Below are positions 1 through 8,067 of a stretch of 64,000 nucleotides of DNA, one piece after another (positions within the stretch are counted from its first letter, which is position 1; every line of letters starts with the position of its first letter). The notes beneath the pieces are model-generated. The model did not search any database and was not told where the DNA came from. It saw only the letters and a list, made by a program, of their open reading frames with translations. This stretch comes from Sphingomonas astaxanthinifaciens DSM 22298 (GTDB lineage: Bacteria > Pseudomonadota > Alphaproteobacteria > Sphingomonadales > Sphingomonadaceae), in contig NZ_JONN01000001.1 of assembly GCF_000711715.1 (NCBI RefSeq), forward strand, positions 1,612,001 through 1,676,000, given 5' to 3'. A program made the position numbers and the translations under genes.

Positions 1-318
1 GAGGGTGACCGGGCGGTCGGGGAAGGCCGGGTTGCGAAGCGGCCAGCCGAGCAGCGGCGAGAGATCGCTGTCGAGGCCGAGCCTGCCCTGGTCGACCAGC
101 TTCATCACCCCGATGGCGACGACGAGCTTGCTGACCGAGGCGACGCGGACCGGATCGTCGAGCGTGGCGGCGCGGCCCATCGCGGGATCGGCGGGCCCAC
201 GCGCAAATCCCTGCCCTTCGGCCGCGGCGGTGAAGGCGAGGCCCGCGACCACGCCCGGCCGGGGCGCGGTGGCGCAGGCGGCGAGCGCCAGGAACAGCGG
301 GAGCAGGAGGAAGCGCAT
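1..318 (-). CDS. Exported serine hydrolase, beta-lactamase/class C penicillin-binding family (3' end outside window)
   Basis: The first 106 codons of a gene that runs off the left edge. It begins with a hydrophobic leader and a lipobox-like LAAC (Cys15), so the product is probably exported and perhaps lipidated. Residues 61-64 read SVSK, inside a VASVSKL context. That is the SxxK motif holding the nucleophilic serine and general-base lysine of beta-lactamase-related serine hydrolases, which include penicillin-binding proteins, esterases and DD-peptidases. The YxN and KTG motifs would lie outside the window, so the subfamily cannot be decided. It is divergent from the terC-type gene. The ATG at 318 is chosen because it gives the signal sequence. 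Confidence 0.8.
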   Translation of the reverse strand, partial: MRFLLLPLFLALAACATAPRPGVVAGLAFTAAAEGQGFARGPADPAMGRAATLDDPVRVASVSKLVVAIGVMKLVDQGRLGLDSDLSPLLGWPLRNPAFPDRPVTL

Positions 319-457
319 GGTGCGAACCTGCGCTCAATGTCCGTTTCGGGGCAAGCGAGTTGAACTTTTCGGCGCGTCATGAGATATGGTCTCCGCGGAC
401 CGGGCCCCTCTGGCGCGTCCTCCAGGCCTTTGGCCGAGGCGCGTGATGTCGGACCGC

Positions 458-521
458 ATCGGAATTTCCGATGTGAGCAGGCCCGGCATCCCGGCACCCT
501 TCCCCATGCGGAAATTCCGAT
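458..521 (+). promoter_or_regulatory. 13-bp inverted repeat in the leader of the TerC-family gene
   Basis: ATCGGAATTTCCG at 458-470 is exactly complementary to CGGAAATTCCGAT at 509-521, with a 38-nt GC-rich loop. In RNA this would form a long stem ending about 29 nt before the terC-type start codon. Each arm is also nearly palindromic (CGGAATTTCCG), so the two copies could instead be paired DNA operators. Some Alx/TerC-family genes carry manganese- or pH-responsive leaders, but I do not see the conserved yybP-ykoY loop. The role is inference. Confidence 0.45.
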
Positions 522-550
522 CGGCATCATAGGCTGACGGGAGCAGTATC

Positions 551-1621
551 ATGGAATTTCTCTTCGCCGACTGGCTCGGGACCCCTTTGTGGTTCTGGCT
601 GTCCTTCGTCGGCATCGTCGCGGGCCTCACCGCCTTCGACCTCGGCTTCCTCCACAAGGAGGACAAGGAAATGGGGATCGGCGAGAGCCTCAAGCTCTCC
701 GCCTTCTACATCTCGATCGCGCTGGCGTTCGGCGTGTGGGTCTATTTCCAGAAGACCGCGGCCTTCGGCGAGACCGAGGGCATGGCGCTGACGGTCAGCT
801 ACTACACCGCCTTCTTCATCGAAAAGGCGCTGTCGATCGACAACGTCTTCGTGATCAGCCTGATCTTCACCTATTTCGCGATTCCCGCGAAATACCAGTA
901 TCGCGCTTTGCTGTGGGGGATCATCGCGGTGATCCTGCTGCGCGGGCTGATGATCGGCCTCGGCGCGGCGGTGGTCCAGCAGTACGAATGGGTGCTCTAC
1001 ATCTTCGCGGCGTTCCTGGTCTTCACCGGCATCAAGATGCTGTTCGCCGGCGACAAGCCGATGGACATCGAGCACAATCCGGTGGTGCGGTTCATCTCGC
1101 GCCACATGCGGGTGACCAAGGACCTGCACGACCAGCATTTCTTCGTGAAGATCGCCGACAGTAAGACCGGCAAGCTGGTGTGGGCGGCGACGCCCTTGTT
1201 CCTGGCGCTGGTGGTGATCAACCTCGCCGACCTCGTGTTCGCGGTCGACAGCGTGCCGGCGGTGTTCGCGATCACCACCGACACCTTCATCGTCTACACC
1301 TCGAACATCATGGCGATCCTCGGCCTGCGCGCGCTCTACTTCGCGCTGGCCGCGATGGTGCACCGCTTCCACTATCTGAAGTATGCGCTGGCGCTGGTGC
1401 TGGTGTTCATCGGCGCGAAGATCTTCATCGCCGACTTCGTGCTGGGGACGAAGTTCCCGCCGCTGCTCAGCCTCGGGGTCACCGCGGGCCTGATCGCGGG
1501 CGGGGTCTTCTACTCGCTGTGGAAGACCAAGGGCGCGGAAGAGCCGCAGTGGCCCATGCCCGAGGCGCCGGGCGCGGCCGCTCGCCATGTCGACGAACTG
1601 ACCGGCGGCAAGACCCTTTAA
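551..1621 (+). CDS. TerC/Alx family integral membrane protein
   Basis: A 356-residue polytopic membrane protein of the TerC/Alx family. Relatives act in metal-ion (manganese) homeostasis, tellurite resistance or metalation of exported proteins. Family motifs are visible: an acidic TM segment with SIDNVFV near residue 97, and a second with DLVFAVDSVPAVFA around residues 225-238. The intramembrane aspartates are the proposed metal-binding residues. About eight or nine hydrophobic segments span most of the protein. GGAG at 539-542 lies 8 nt before the ATG. The gene stands alone, with a hairpin-forming leader upstream and a strong intrinsic terminator downstream, which suggests a self-contained regulated unit. 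Confidence 0.9.
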   Translation: MEFLFADWLGTPLWFWLSFVGIVAGLTAFDLGFLHKEDKEMGIGESLKLSAFYISIALAFGVWVYFQKTAAFGETEGMALTVSYYTAFFIEKALSIDNVFVISLIFTYFAIPAKYQYRALLWGIIAVILLRGLMIGLGAAVVQQYEWVLYIFAAFLVFTGIKMLFAGDKPMDIEHNPVVRFISRHMRVTKDLHDQHFFVKIADSKTGKLVWAATPLFLALVVINLADLVFAVDSVPAVFAITTDTFIVYTSNIMAILGLRALYFALAAMVHRFHYLKYALALVLVFIGAKIFIADFVLGTKFPPLLSLGVTAGLIAGGVFYSLWKTKGAEEPQWPMPEAPGAAARHVDELTGGKTL

Positions 1622-1644
1622 GGCCTCGCAGGCCTGACGAAGGA

Positions 1645-1681
1645 GGCCCGGCCGGCGCAATCCGGCCGGGCCTTTCTTTCT
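1645..1681 (+). terminator. Intrinsic terminator after the TerC-family gene
   Basis: A perfect 11-bp stem, GGCCCGGCCGG (1645-1655) against CCGGCCGGGCC (1662-1672), with a 6-nt loop is followed by TTTCTTTCT. It lies 24 nt after the stop codon at 1621, in the right orientation for the terC-type transcript. Confidence 0.9.
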
Positions 1682-1685
1682 CGGG

Positions 1686-2189
1686 TCAGGCCTTGGGCAC
1701 CGCCGCGGCGGTGCACTGGTCGGCGGTCTTCTTCGCGACGATGTCCTGGACCATCTTGTAGTCACCCGAGCCGGTGAAGACGCTATTGGCGGTGACCGTC
1801 CCGGTGAAGCCCTCGGCGGTATAGGCGCCGTCGAGCATGGCGAGGACCTGTCCCTGCCCCTTGCGACGGCAATCGAGCGTGACGTTCATCCGCCCGTTGC
1901 GGGTGTAGGGATCCTTGACCTGGCAGACGTCGCCCTTGGCGGCGAGCAGCTCGGGCGCGGGTGCGCCGTCGCTCCCGACGCAGCCGACCGTCTTGGTCAC
2001 CTCGCCGACCTTGGCGAAGGTCGGCAGCGGGCTCTTGTCGGTCGAGACCAGCGACTTGACCGTCGCGGTCACCTCATAGGTGCCAGCGACCGGCTTGGCC
2101 GGGACCGCGGCCTCCTGCTTGGCCGCGGGCGCCTCGCCGCACCCGGCAAGCGCAATTGTCCCGAGCGCCACAATGAAACTCTTGTGCAT
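1686..2189 (-). CDS. DUF3617-type lipoprotein
   Basis: A 167-residue protein with a short N-terminal hydrophobic stretch and the lipobox LAGC (Cys17), so a likely outer-membrane or periplasmic lipoprotein. An Ala/Pro-rich linker leads into a domain with several cysteines (VGCVG, DVCQV, LDCRR, DQCTA) arranged as in DUF3617, a widespread secreted family of unknown function in sphingomonads. The ATG at 2189 is preceded on its strand by a GGGGGAAG-type ribosome site. A much longer reading frame continues upstream on the same strand, but it is antisense to the LOV kinase and not a real extension. Confidence 0.75.
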   Translation of the reverse strand: MHKSFIVALGTIALAGCGEAPAAKQEAAVPAKPVAGTYEVTATVKSLVSTDKSPLPTFAKVGEVTKTVGCVGSDGAPAPELLAAKGDVCQVKDPYTRNGRMNVTLDCRRKGQGQVLAMLDGAYTAEGFTGTVTANSVFTGSGDYKMVQDIVAKKTADQCTAAAVPKA

Positions 2190-2306
2190 GTCTTCCCCCT
2201 CACGAAACGCGTGTCGGCGGAACTTAGCCGGACCGAAAGCACTTGCAATCCATTGAGCGGGAACCTTTTTGCATCGCGACGCTTTTGACGCGCGTATACG
2301 GGGCTC

Positions 2307-4121
2307 GTGCACCCGGCGCACGCTGTCGCCTTGGAGTTTGTTTCGACCGTGGATGAAGAGATCAGGAAATCGCCGTCCGACCCCGATCAGGCGACGGACC
2401 TCGAGGGCGGCGGCCAGAGTCGCGGGCGTCCGGCCGACGGCGTGCTCGACGGCGACAATGGCAGCAGCACCTTCGGCTCCAGCCCCGGGATGAATCACTG
2501 GCGCGAAAGCGTCATCAGCCGGCCCGGCCTCGAGGATCGCGGCAACGTCTTCTTCGCCGCGATCGAGATGACGCGGATGCCGATGATCCTCACCGATCCC
2601 AATTTGCCCGACAATCCGATCGCCTTCGCCAACAAGGCTTTTCTCGACCTCACCGGCTACGAGGAAAGCGAGGTCCTGGGACGCAACTGCCGCTTCCTGC
2701 AGGGCGCCAATACCGACCGCGAAACCGTCGCCGCGCTGCGCGACGCGGTGAACAGCGGCGGCTCGATCGCCTGCGAGATCCTCAACTACAAGCGCGACGG
2801 CACGCCCTTCTGGAACGCGGTCTTCATCGGCCCGGTGTTCGACGAGAGCGGCAAGCTCGCCTATCAGTTCGCCAGCCAGCTCGACGTCACCCGTCGCCGC
2901 AACAGCGAGCAGTCGTTCCGCCAGGCGCAGAAGATGGAGTCGATCGGCCAGCTCACCGCCGGCCTCGCGCACGACTTCAACAACCTGCTGCAGGTGGTGA
3001 ACGGCAATCTCGAGCTGCTCGAGAATTGCGTCGATGGCGACCGCGCCCAGCGTTACATCGGCAATGCCCGCTCGGCGGCCGAGCGCGGGGCCAAGCTGAC
3101 CCGCCAGCTGCTGGCCTTCGCGCGCAAGACCCGGCTCAGCCCCAAGCCGACCGACCTCAGCGCGCTGGTCACCAACTTCATCGACGTGATCGAGAGTTCG
3201 CTCGGAAGCCAGGTCCATCTCCAGCTCAACCTTCGCCGGCGGTTGCCGCGGGTGATGGTCGATCCCGAGCAGCTCGAGATGGCGCTGCTCAACATCCTGA
3301 TGAACGCGCGCGACGCGATGCCGAGCGGCGGGGTGGTGACGATCGCCACCCGCGCGATCCACCTCAATGGCGATGCGCCGATGCGCCAGCTACCCGAGGG
3401 CGATTATGTCGCGATCGAGGTGTCGGACGAAGGCACCGGCATGAGCGACGACGTGATCGAGCGCGCGACCGAGCCCTTCTTCACGACCAAGAGCCAGGGC
3501 AAGGGCACCGGGCTCGGCCTCGCCATGGCCTCGGGCTTCGTCCAGCAGTCGCGCGGCCGGCTCGAGATCGAGAGCGAGATCGGGAAGGGCGCGATGCTGC
3601 GGATGCTGTTCCCGGTCGCGCACGACCAGGAGGACGAGGTCAGCGCGCGGCCGCCCGAACGGCAGTTCGCGATCGTCGAGAATCGCGGCCACCCGATCGA
3701 GCATCTGCTGGTGGTCGAGGATAGTATCGAGGTGCTCGAACTGGCGATCGAGATCCTCGAGGCAGCGGGCTACCGGGTGACGACCGCCGACAGCGGCGAG
3801 GCGGCGCTGCGCCTGTTCGAGAAGACCGAACCCGGGACCTTCGACCTCCTCTTCACCGACCTCGTCATGCCCGGCGGGATCAACGGGCTGATGCTGGCCG
3901 ACGAAGTGCGCAAGCGCGATCCCAAGATCGGCATCCTGCTGACCACCGGCTACAACGAAGAACTGGTGATCGCCGGCCCCGATCGGCCGCACAAGGACGT
4001 GCTGGGCAAGCCCTATCGCCGGTCCGAACTGCTCGACCGCGTACGCCAGGCCTTGAACCAGCGCGCGGACATCGGCGAGACGCGGCGGACCCCGTCCGAT
4101 TACGGGGCCGTCGAGGCCTAG
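2307..4121 (+). CDS. LOV-domain hybrid histidine kinase (blue-light sensor)
   Basis: A 604-residue soluble sensor kinase. A variable N-terminus is followed by a LOV-type PAS domain (about 82-195) containing GRNCRFLQG. Cys128 is the cysteine that forms the flavin adduct in LOV photoreceptors, and NCRFLQ is the diagnostic flavin-pocket motif. Next come a dimerisation domain with HDFNNLL (phospho-acceptor His222), an HATPase domain (N333 in LMNARDA, DEGTG near 374, GTGLGL near 400) and a C-terminal receiver (about 465-585) with acceptor Asp518 in FTDLVMPG. No transmembrane segment is seen. The start is uncertain: GTG at 2307 or 2349, or ATG at 2490, all leave the LOV domain intact. No DNA-binding partner regulator lies nearby, so output must go elsewhere. 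Confidence 0.92.
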   Translation: MHPAHAVALEFVSTVDEEIRKSPSDPDQATDLEGGGQSRGRPADGVLDGDNGSSTFGSSPGMNHWRESVISRPGLEDRGNVFFAAIEMTRMPMILTDPNLPDNPIAFANKAFLDLTGYEESEVLGRNCRFLQGANTDRETVAALRDAVNSGGSIACEILNYKRDGTPFWNAVFIGPVFDESGKLAYQFASQLDVTRRRNSEQSFRQAQKMESIGQLTAGLAHDFNNLLQVVNGNLELLENCVDGDRAQRYIGNARSAAERGAKLTRQLLAFARKTRLSPKPTDLSALVTNFIDVIESSLGSQVHLQLNLRRRLPRVMVDPEQLEMALLNILMNARDAMPSGGVVTIATRAIHLNGDAPMRQLPEGDYVAIEVSDEGTGMSDDVIERATEPFFTTKSQGKGTGLGLAMASGFVQQSRGRLEIESEIGKGAMLRMLFPVAHDQEDEVSARPPERQFAIVENRGHPIEHLLVVEDSIEVLELAIEILEAAGYRVTTADSGEAALRLFEKTEPGTFDLLFTDLVMPGGINGLMLADEVRKRDPKIGILLTTGYNEELVIAGPDRPHKDVLGKPYRRSELLDRVRQALNQRADIGETRRTPSDYGAVEA

Positions 4122-4402
4122 GGCCGGCGCCGCCGGGTCGGCGCATGGAAATCGGGGTCCTTGGTCCGGACCCAGTCGAGGAATCGGGCGAGTTCGGGAT
4201 GGGCGGCAAGCTTTGGCCGGTCGTCGCCGATCCGCGCGAGCTCCTTGTTGCCGAAGGTCGCATGAAGCGCGCGGTGGCAGATGGGGTGGACCGGCCGCGT
4301 GTCGCGCCCGCCGCGACTTCTCGGCACCGGATGGTGGCGTTCGGCCCGGGCTCCGAGCGGGCGGTCGCACAGCCAGCAGCGATCTTCGTCCATCAGGCCC
4401 AC
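4118..4402 (-). CDS. Small HNH-type nuclease-domain protein
   Basis: A 94-residue protein with a zinc-knuckle CWLC near the N-terminus, then ERHHPVPRSRGG and VHPICH. This spacing fits the HNH/ββα-metal nuclease fold, in which the HH pair and a later His bind metal. Small stand-alone members are common in alphaproteobacteria and their substrates are unknown. It follows the SGNH partner gene by 4 nt on the same strand, so it may be cotranscribed with the MBOAT module, and it overlaps the LOV kinase 3' end by 4 bp tail to tail. The start may be GTG at 4402 or ATG at 4393. Confidence 0.75.
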   Translation of the reverse strand: MGLMDEDRCWLCDRPLGARAERHHPVPRSRGGRDTRPVHPICHRALHATFGNKELARIGDDRPKLAAHPELARFLDWVRTKDPDFHAPTRRRRP

Positions 4403-4406
4403 AACG

Positions 4407-5624
4407 TCAATTGGGGCGAAGCGGTGCCCCCGCGAGCTGCCCCTTGCAATTGGCGGTCGAAAGCGGTGGCGGCGCGTCGGCGCGCAGCCGCACCCGATCG
4501 TTCAGCGTGACCAGCCGGCGGACATAGGCGTCGGTGAAGACCGTTGCGCAGGTCCGGCTGAGATGGCTGTATTCGGGAATGTCGAGGCCTTGCGCGGCCG
4601 GGAGGTCGTCGGCGTGGATGCCCTTGGCGGGGACCTGCGCGAGCAGCGCCTCCCACGCTTTCGCCTTGGGCAGGCGCTTTTCCTCGTTGACCCGGAGCGG
4701 CGGGGCCGAGGGCGGGCGGATGAAGATCACTTCGCCGCCGCGGGCGCGGATGCCGGTGACCGCGGTGCGGCTTCGCGCGATCACCTCGGCAATGCCTTGG
4801 GGCGTTCCCGGATCGCCCTTGAAATAACCCCAGGCGAGCCGCGCCTGGGTCTGGAGATAGCCGGGCTTCTCGATCTCGCCCCACATGAAGCGCTGGCGGC
4901 CAGGGAAGCTCTCGTCGACCTTCCAGACGTCGTCATAGGGGCTGTCGACGCCCTTCCTCCAGCCATGGTCGACGCGCGACAGCAGGCGGCTGAGGCGCAT
5001 ATCCTCGTCGAGGAAGGCGAAGAGCTGCTGGAGCCAGCGATCGAGGGTGAGGCCGGTGACCTGGCTCGGTTCGCGGTTGCGTTCATAGCCGTCGATCCAC
5101 GGCGCGCCGACCCCGGCCCCCGCCTTGACCGGGCGAAAGTAGCTGGTGTCGGCCATGCCGACAAGGAGCAGGCCGCGGTAGGCGGGGTCGGCGGCGATGT
5201 TCTCGAGAAGGTTGCGGCCGTTGGTGCCGTGGATCGCGAGCTGCTTGGGGTAGACGCCCGTGAGGCGCTGGAAGTGCGCGAGGTCGGTGTCGAACAGGAT
5301 CCGGCTGTCGCCGACGATGACGAGGTCGTCGGGTTTGACGCTGGCGCGCATTTCCGCCCATTTCTGCGGGCTGTCGCCGATGTCGGCGGTGCGCAGACCT
5401 GCCGATCGCGCCCAGATTTCCCAGCCGGCGACGCAGGCAACCATGACGATCAAGGCGGCGAGCGCGATTGCGCGCCACGGCCGGGTCGGGATGTCGCGGG
5501 TGGGGACGGGCTGGGCCTGGCCCGGGCGATCGCTGGCGGTGAGGCGAAGTCCCTTGGGCAGCGCGCCCTCGTGGATGGTGCCGACCGGCGGCAAGCCCTC
5601 AGAAGGCGAAATAGATGAAGGCAT
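4407..5624 (-). CDS. AlgJ/AlgX-like SGNH-fold protein, partner of MBOAT acyltransferase
   Basis: A 405-residue protein with an N-terminal cytoplasmic tail of about 50 residues, one membrane anchor (about 51-68) and a periplasmic SGNH-hydrolase-like domain. The GDSR block (IVGDSR, near residue 105) supplies the usual nucleophilic serine, and YSHLS near residue 357 supplies the catalytic histidine. Proteins of this type transfer acetyl groups onto exopolysaccharides after an MBOAT protein has moved them across the membrane, as with AlgI-AlgJ/AlgX. The gene directly follows the MBOAT gene and overlaps it by 26 bp, which supports a joint role. A later GTG start at 5585 is possible. Confidence 0.8.
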   Translation of the reverse strand: MPSSISPSEGLPPVGTIHEGALPKGLRLTASDRPGQAQPVPTRDIPTRPWRAIALAALIVMVACVAGWEIWARSAGLRTADIGDSPQKWAEMRASVKPDDLVIVGDSRILFDTDLAHFQRLTGVYPKQLAIHGTNGRNLLENIAADPAYRGLLLVGMADTSYFRPVKAGAGVGAPWIDGYERNREPSQVTGLTLDRWLQQLFAFLDEDMRLSRLLSRVDHGWRKGVDSPYDDVWKVDESFPGRQRFMWGEIEKPGYLQTQARLAWGYFKGDPGTPQGIAEVIARSRTAVTGIRARGGEVIFIRPPSAPPLRVNEEKRLPKAKAWEALLAQVPAKGIHADDLPAAQGLDIPEYSHLSRTCATVFTDAYVRRLVTLNDRVRLRADAPPPLSTANCKGQLAGAPLRPN

Positions 5625-7014
5625 TGCCGCGCCCCTGTTCGATGATGACGAGGAAGGCCATGAGGCCGAGCAGCGGCGCCAGGACCCAGGCGGAGGTGCG
5701 CTGGATCACCGCTTCGAGCGTCGTGTCGCGCATCGCCCAGTGGCTAAGGAAGATGGCGGCGATGACGGTGAAGGCGGCGAGGAGGTCGAAGCCCGGCAGC
5801 AGCGGGACGCCGCCCGGGGCATGGCCGGCCATGCTGGCAAGAATCGTGCCCGCGCCCGCAAAGGTCTTGGCGCGGAAGAAGACCCAGGTGACGTTGATCG
5901 CCATGAAGGTGAGGATCGCGAGGCCGAACAGTTGCGCCTTAGTGGGGCGCCACCCGCCGAAGCGGCCCTTCAGCCAGCGCTCGACCGAGAGGTAGAGGCC
6001 GTGGAGGCCGCCCCAGACCACGAAGGTCCAGGCCGCGCCGTGCCATAGTCCGCCCAGCAGCATGGTCCCCATCAAGGCCATGTAGGTCCGCGCTGGGCCG
6101 TGCCGGTTGCCGCCCAGCGGAATGTAAAGATAGTCGCGCAGCCATGACGACAAGGTGATGTGCCATCGTCGCCAGAAGTCGGAGAAGCCGACCGCCGCAT
6201 AGGGAAAGCGGAAATTGTCGGGCATGGCGAAACCCAACGCCAGCGCGATGCCGATCGCCGAGGTCGAATAGCCCGCGAAATCGCAGAAGATCTGCCCGGC
6301 GAAGGCGAGCACGCCCGCCCAGGCGTCGAGCGTCAGCGGGACCTTGGGACTGTCGAACACGCTTTCGGCGATGGGCGAGAGCAGGCCGTCGGCGATCACC
6401 ACCTTCTGGAACAGGCCGATAGTGAGGAGGGTCAGCCCGAACAGGATCATGTTGGCGCTGGCGCGGCGCGGCTGCTCGAACTGCGGGACGAGCTCGGTCG
6501 GGCGCATGATCGGTCCCGCGACGAGATGCGGGAAGAAGGTCACGAACAGGGCGTAGTCGAGGAAGTGCTTCGCCGGCTGGGCGCGGCGGAGATAGACGTC
6601 GAGCGTGTAGGACAGGGTCGCGAAGGTGTAGAAGCTGATCCCGACGGGAAGGATGATGTCCCACTTGTGCGGCTGGTAGGCGATCCCCGCGGCGTTCACG
6701 GCGAGCGTGAAATTTTCGAGCAGGAAATTGCCGTATTTGAAGTAGCCGAGCATGCCGAGGTTCACGACCACCGAAATGATCATCCACGCGCGGCGGGTGG
6801 ACTGGCGCTCGGACCGGACCATCCACTGCGCCGCCCACCAGTCCACAACGGTCGAGACCCACAGGAGGATGACAAAGGGCGGGTTCCAGGCGGCGTAGAA
6901 GAGGTAGCTCGCGACCAGCAGGTTGAGCTTCTTCTGGCGCCAGCTGAAGGGCAGGTTGTGGAGCGCCAAGACGATGGCGAAGAAGACGACGAACGTAAGC
7001 GAGTTGAAGATCAT
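5599..7014 (-). CDS. MBOAT family O-acyltransferase (AlgI-like)
   Basis: A 471-residue multi-spanning membrane protein of the membrane-bound O-acyltransferase family. The signature GGLWHGAAW contains the near-invariant catalytic histidine (His325), and WRRWHITLSSW with the following DYLYIPLGG (about 281-301) is typical of the AlgI/DltB branch. It probably moves acetyl groups from a cytosolic donor across the inner membrane for transfer to an extracellular polysaccharide by the following SGNH protein. The start at 7014 (MIFNSLTF) is preferred over an upstream in-frame codon because it begins at the first hydrophobic helix. No polysaccharide synthase is in the window, so the acceptor is unknown. 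Confidence 0.92.
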   Translation of the reverse strand: MIFNSLTFVVFFAIVLALHNLPFSWRQKKLNLLVASYLFYAAWNPPFVILLWVSTVVDWWAAQWMVRSERQSTRRAWMIISVVVNLGMLGYFKYGNFLLENFTLAVNAAGIAYQPHKWDIILPVGISFYTFATLSYTLDVYLRRAQPAKHFLDYALFVTFFPHLVAGPIMRPTELVPQFEQPRRASANMILFGLTLLTIGLFQKVVIADGLLSPIAESVFDSPKVPLTLDAWAGVLAFAGQIFCDFAGYSTSAIGIALALGFAMPDNFRFPYAAVGFSDFWRRWHITLSSWLRDYLYIPLGGNRHGPARTYMALMGTMLLGGLWHGAAWTFVVWGGLHGLYLSVERWLKGRFGGWRPTKAQLFGLAILTFMAINVTWVFFRAKTFAGAGTILASMAGHAPGGVPLLPGFDLLAAFTVIAAIFLSHWAMRDTTLEAVIQRTSAWVLAPLLGLMAFLVIIEQGRGNAFIYFAF

Positions 7015-7150
7015 GCGGCGCCGGCCCCCCAGCCTAACGGTGCACGCAGACACGGGACGGCGTTCGTCCCGCCCGCAGCCGTATCAGAGTCGGGCCTTCG
7101 GGCAAATGGCGATGGCTTGCGGATAGCGGCACCGCTTGGGACAAGGGCCG

Positions 7151-8020
7151 ATGATCCGAGCCCTTCTCCTTGCCGCGGCGCTGCTGTGCAGTGCCCCTGC
7201 CCTCGCCGCTCCCGCAAAATTCCCGCCCGCGGGGACGGCCATCCGCCTCGGCACTTCCTATCAGTTGCGATCGGCGGCGCTGGGTGAGATGCGGACGATC
7301 AACATCGTCCTGCCGGCGAGCTACGCCAAGGCGCCGGCCAAGCGCTATCCGGTGCTCTACCTGATTGACGGCGGGGTCGACCAGGACCTGCTGCACGTCG
7401 CGGGCGTGGTGCAACTGGGCGGGATCTGGGGCCGCTCGGCCGAGGCGATCGTGGTCGGGATCGAGACCAGGGACCGGCGCCGCGAGCTGGTCGGCCCGAC
7501 CCGCGATCCCGCGCTGGTGAAGCGCTATCCGACCGCGGGCGACAGCGCCAAGTTCCGGGCGTTCCTGCGCGATACGGTCAAGCCGTTCGTCGAGCGGCGG
7601 TACCGCACGAATGGTCGCTCGGCGCTGCTGGGCGAGTCGCTGGCGGGGCTTTTCGCGGTCGAGACCTATCTCGCCGAGCCTGCCTTGTTCGACGCTTATG
7701 GCGCGATCGATCCGAGCCTGTGGTGGGACAAAGAGGCCCTGTCGCTGACGGCGGCGGCCAGGCTTGGGGAAGGCCAGCAGGGGCGCCCCTTGTTCCTCGC
7801 CTTCGCCAAGGAGCAGAGCGAGGAACCCGCGGCGATGGCGCGGCTGGTCGCGGGGCTGACGGCGAAGGCCCTGCCCTTCTGCCTCGCGCCCCGGCCGCAG
7901 CTGACCCACGCCACCATCTACCAGCAGGAGACGCCCGAGGCGCTCCAGTATCTCCTGCCGCCAGCCGAGCCCGCCCCGCCCGAGTTCGGCTTCACCCTGG
8001 CCTGCGCGGCGGGGATGTAG
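7151..8020 (+). CDS. Exported alpha/beta-hydrolase, esterase D/S-formylglutathione-hydrolase-like family
   Basis: A 289-residue protein with a clear Sec signal peptide (cleavage probably after ALAA near residue 20). It resembles the Pfam putative-esterase family that includes enterochelin esterase and antigen 85. The nucleophile elbow is GESLAG, with Ser163. A typical aspartate region (near YGAIDPSLWW) follows, and a late histidine (THATIY) completes a probable triad. The natural substrate is unknown. It sits 47 bp before the RidA-like gene on the same strand. The ATG at 7151 is chosen over an earlier in-frame codon because it starts the signal peptide and has AAGGG upstream. Confidence 0.8.
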   Translation: MIRALLLAAALLCSAPALAAPAKFPPAGTAIRLGTSYQLRSAALGEMRTINIVLPASYAKAPAKRYPVLYLIDGGVDQDLLHVAGVVQLGGIWGRSAEAIVVGIETRDRRRELVGPTRDPALVKRYPTAGDSAKFRAFLRDTVKPFVERRYRTNGRSALLGESLAGLFAVETYLAEPALFDAYGAIDPSLWWDKEALSLTAAARLGEGQQGRPLFLAFAKEQSEEPAAMARLVAGLTAKALPFCLAPRPQLTHATIYQQETPEALQYLLPPAEPAPPEFGFTLACAAGM

Positions 8021-8067
8021 CGGACCGACAAACGTGATACGCCTGCGGGTGACAGGGGGAGGTCACC

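Noticed and set aside
380..550. yybP-ykoY (Mn2+) riboswitch before the TerC-family gene
   Set aside because: The conserved GGGGAGTAG-type loop and partner loop were not found; only the 13-bp inverted repeat is supported.
527..1765. A 412-codon open frame opposite the TerC-family gene
   Set aside because: Antisense shadow rich in Arg/His/Glu; the plus-strand gene has membrane helices and family motifs.
2260..2286. EcfG (general stress) promoter before the LOV kinase
   Set aside because: The -35 GGAAC is good but the -10 reads CTTT instead of CGTT, so it is not listed as a feature.
2190..3362. Upstream extension of the DUF3617 frame
   Set aside because: It would put about 390 residues before a clear lipoprotein signal and lies antisense to the LOV kinase.
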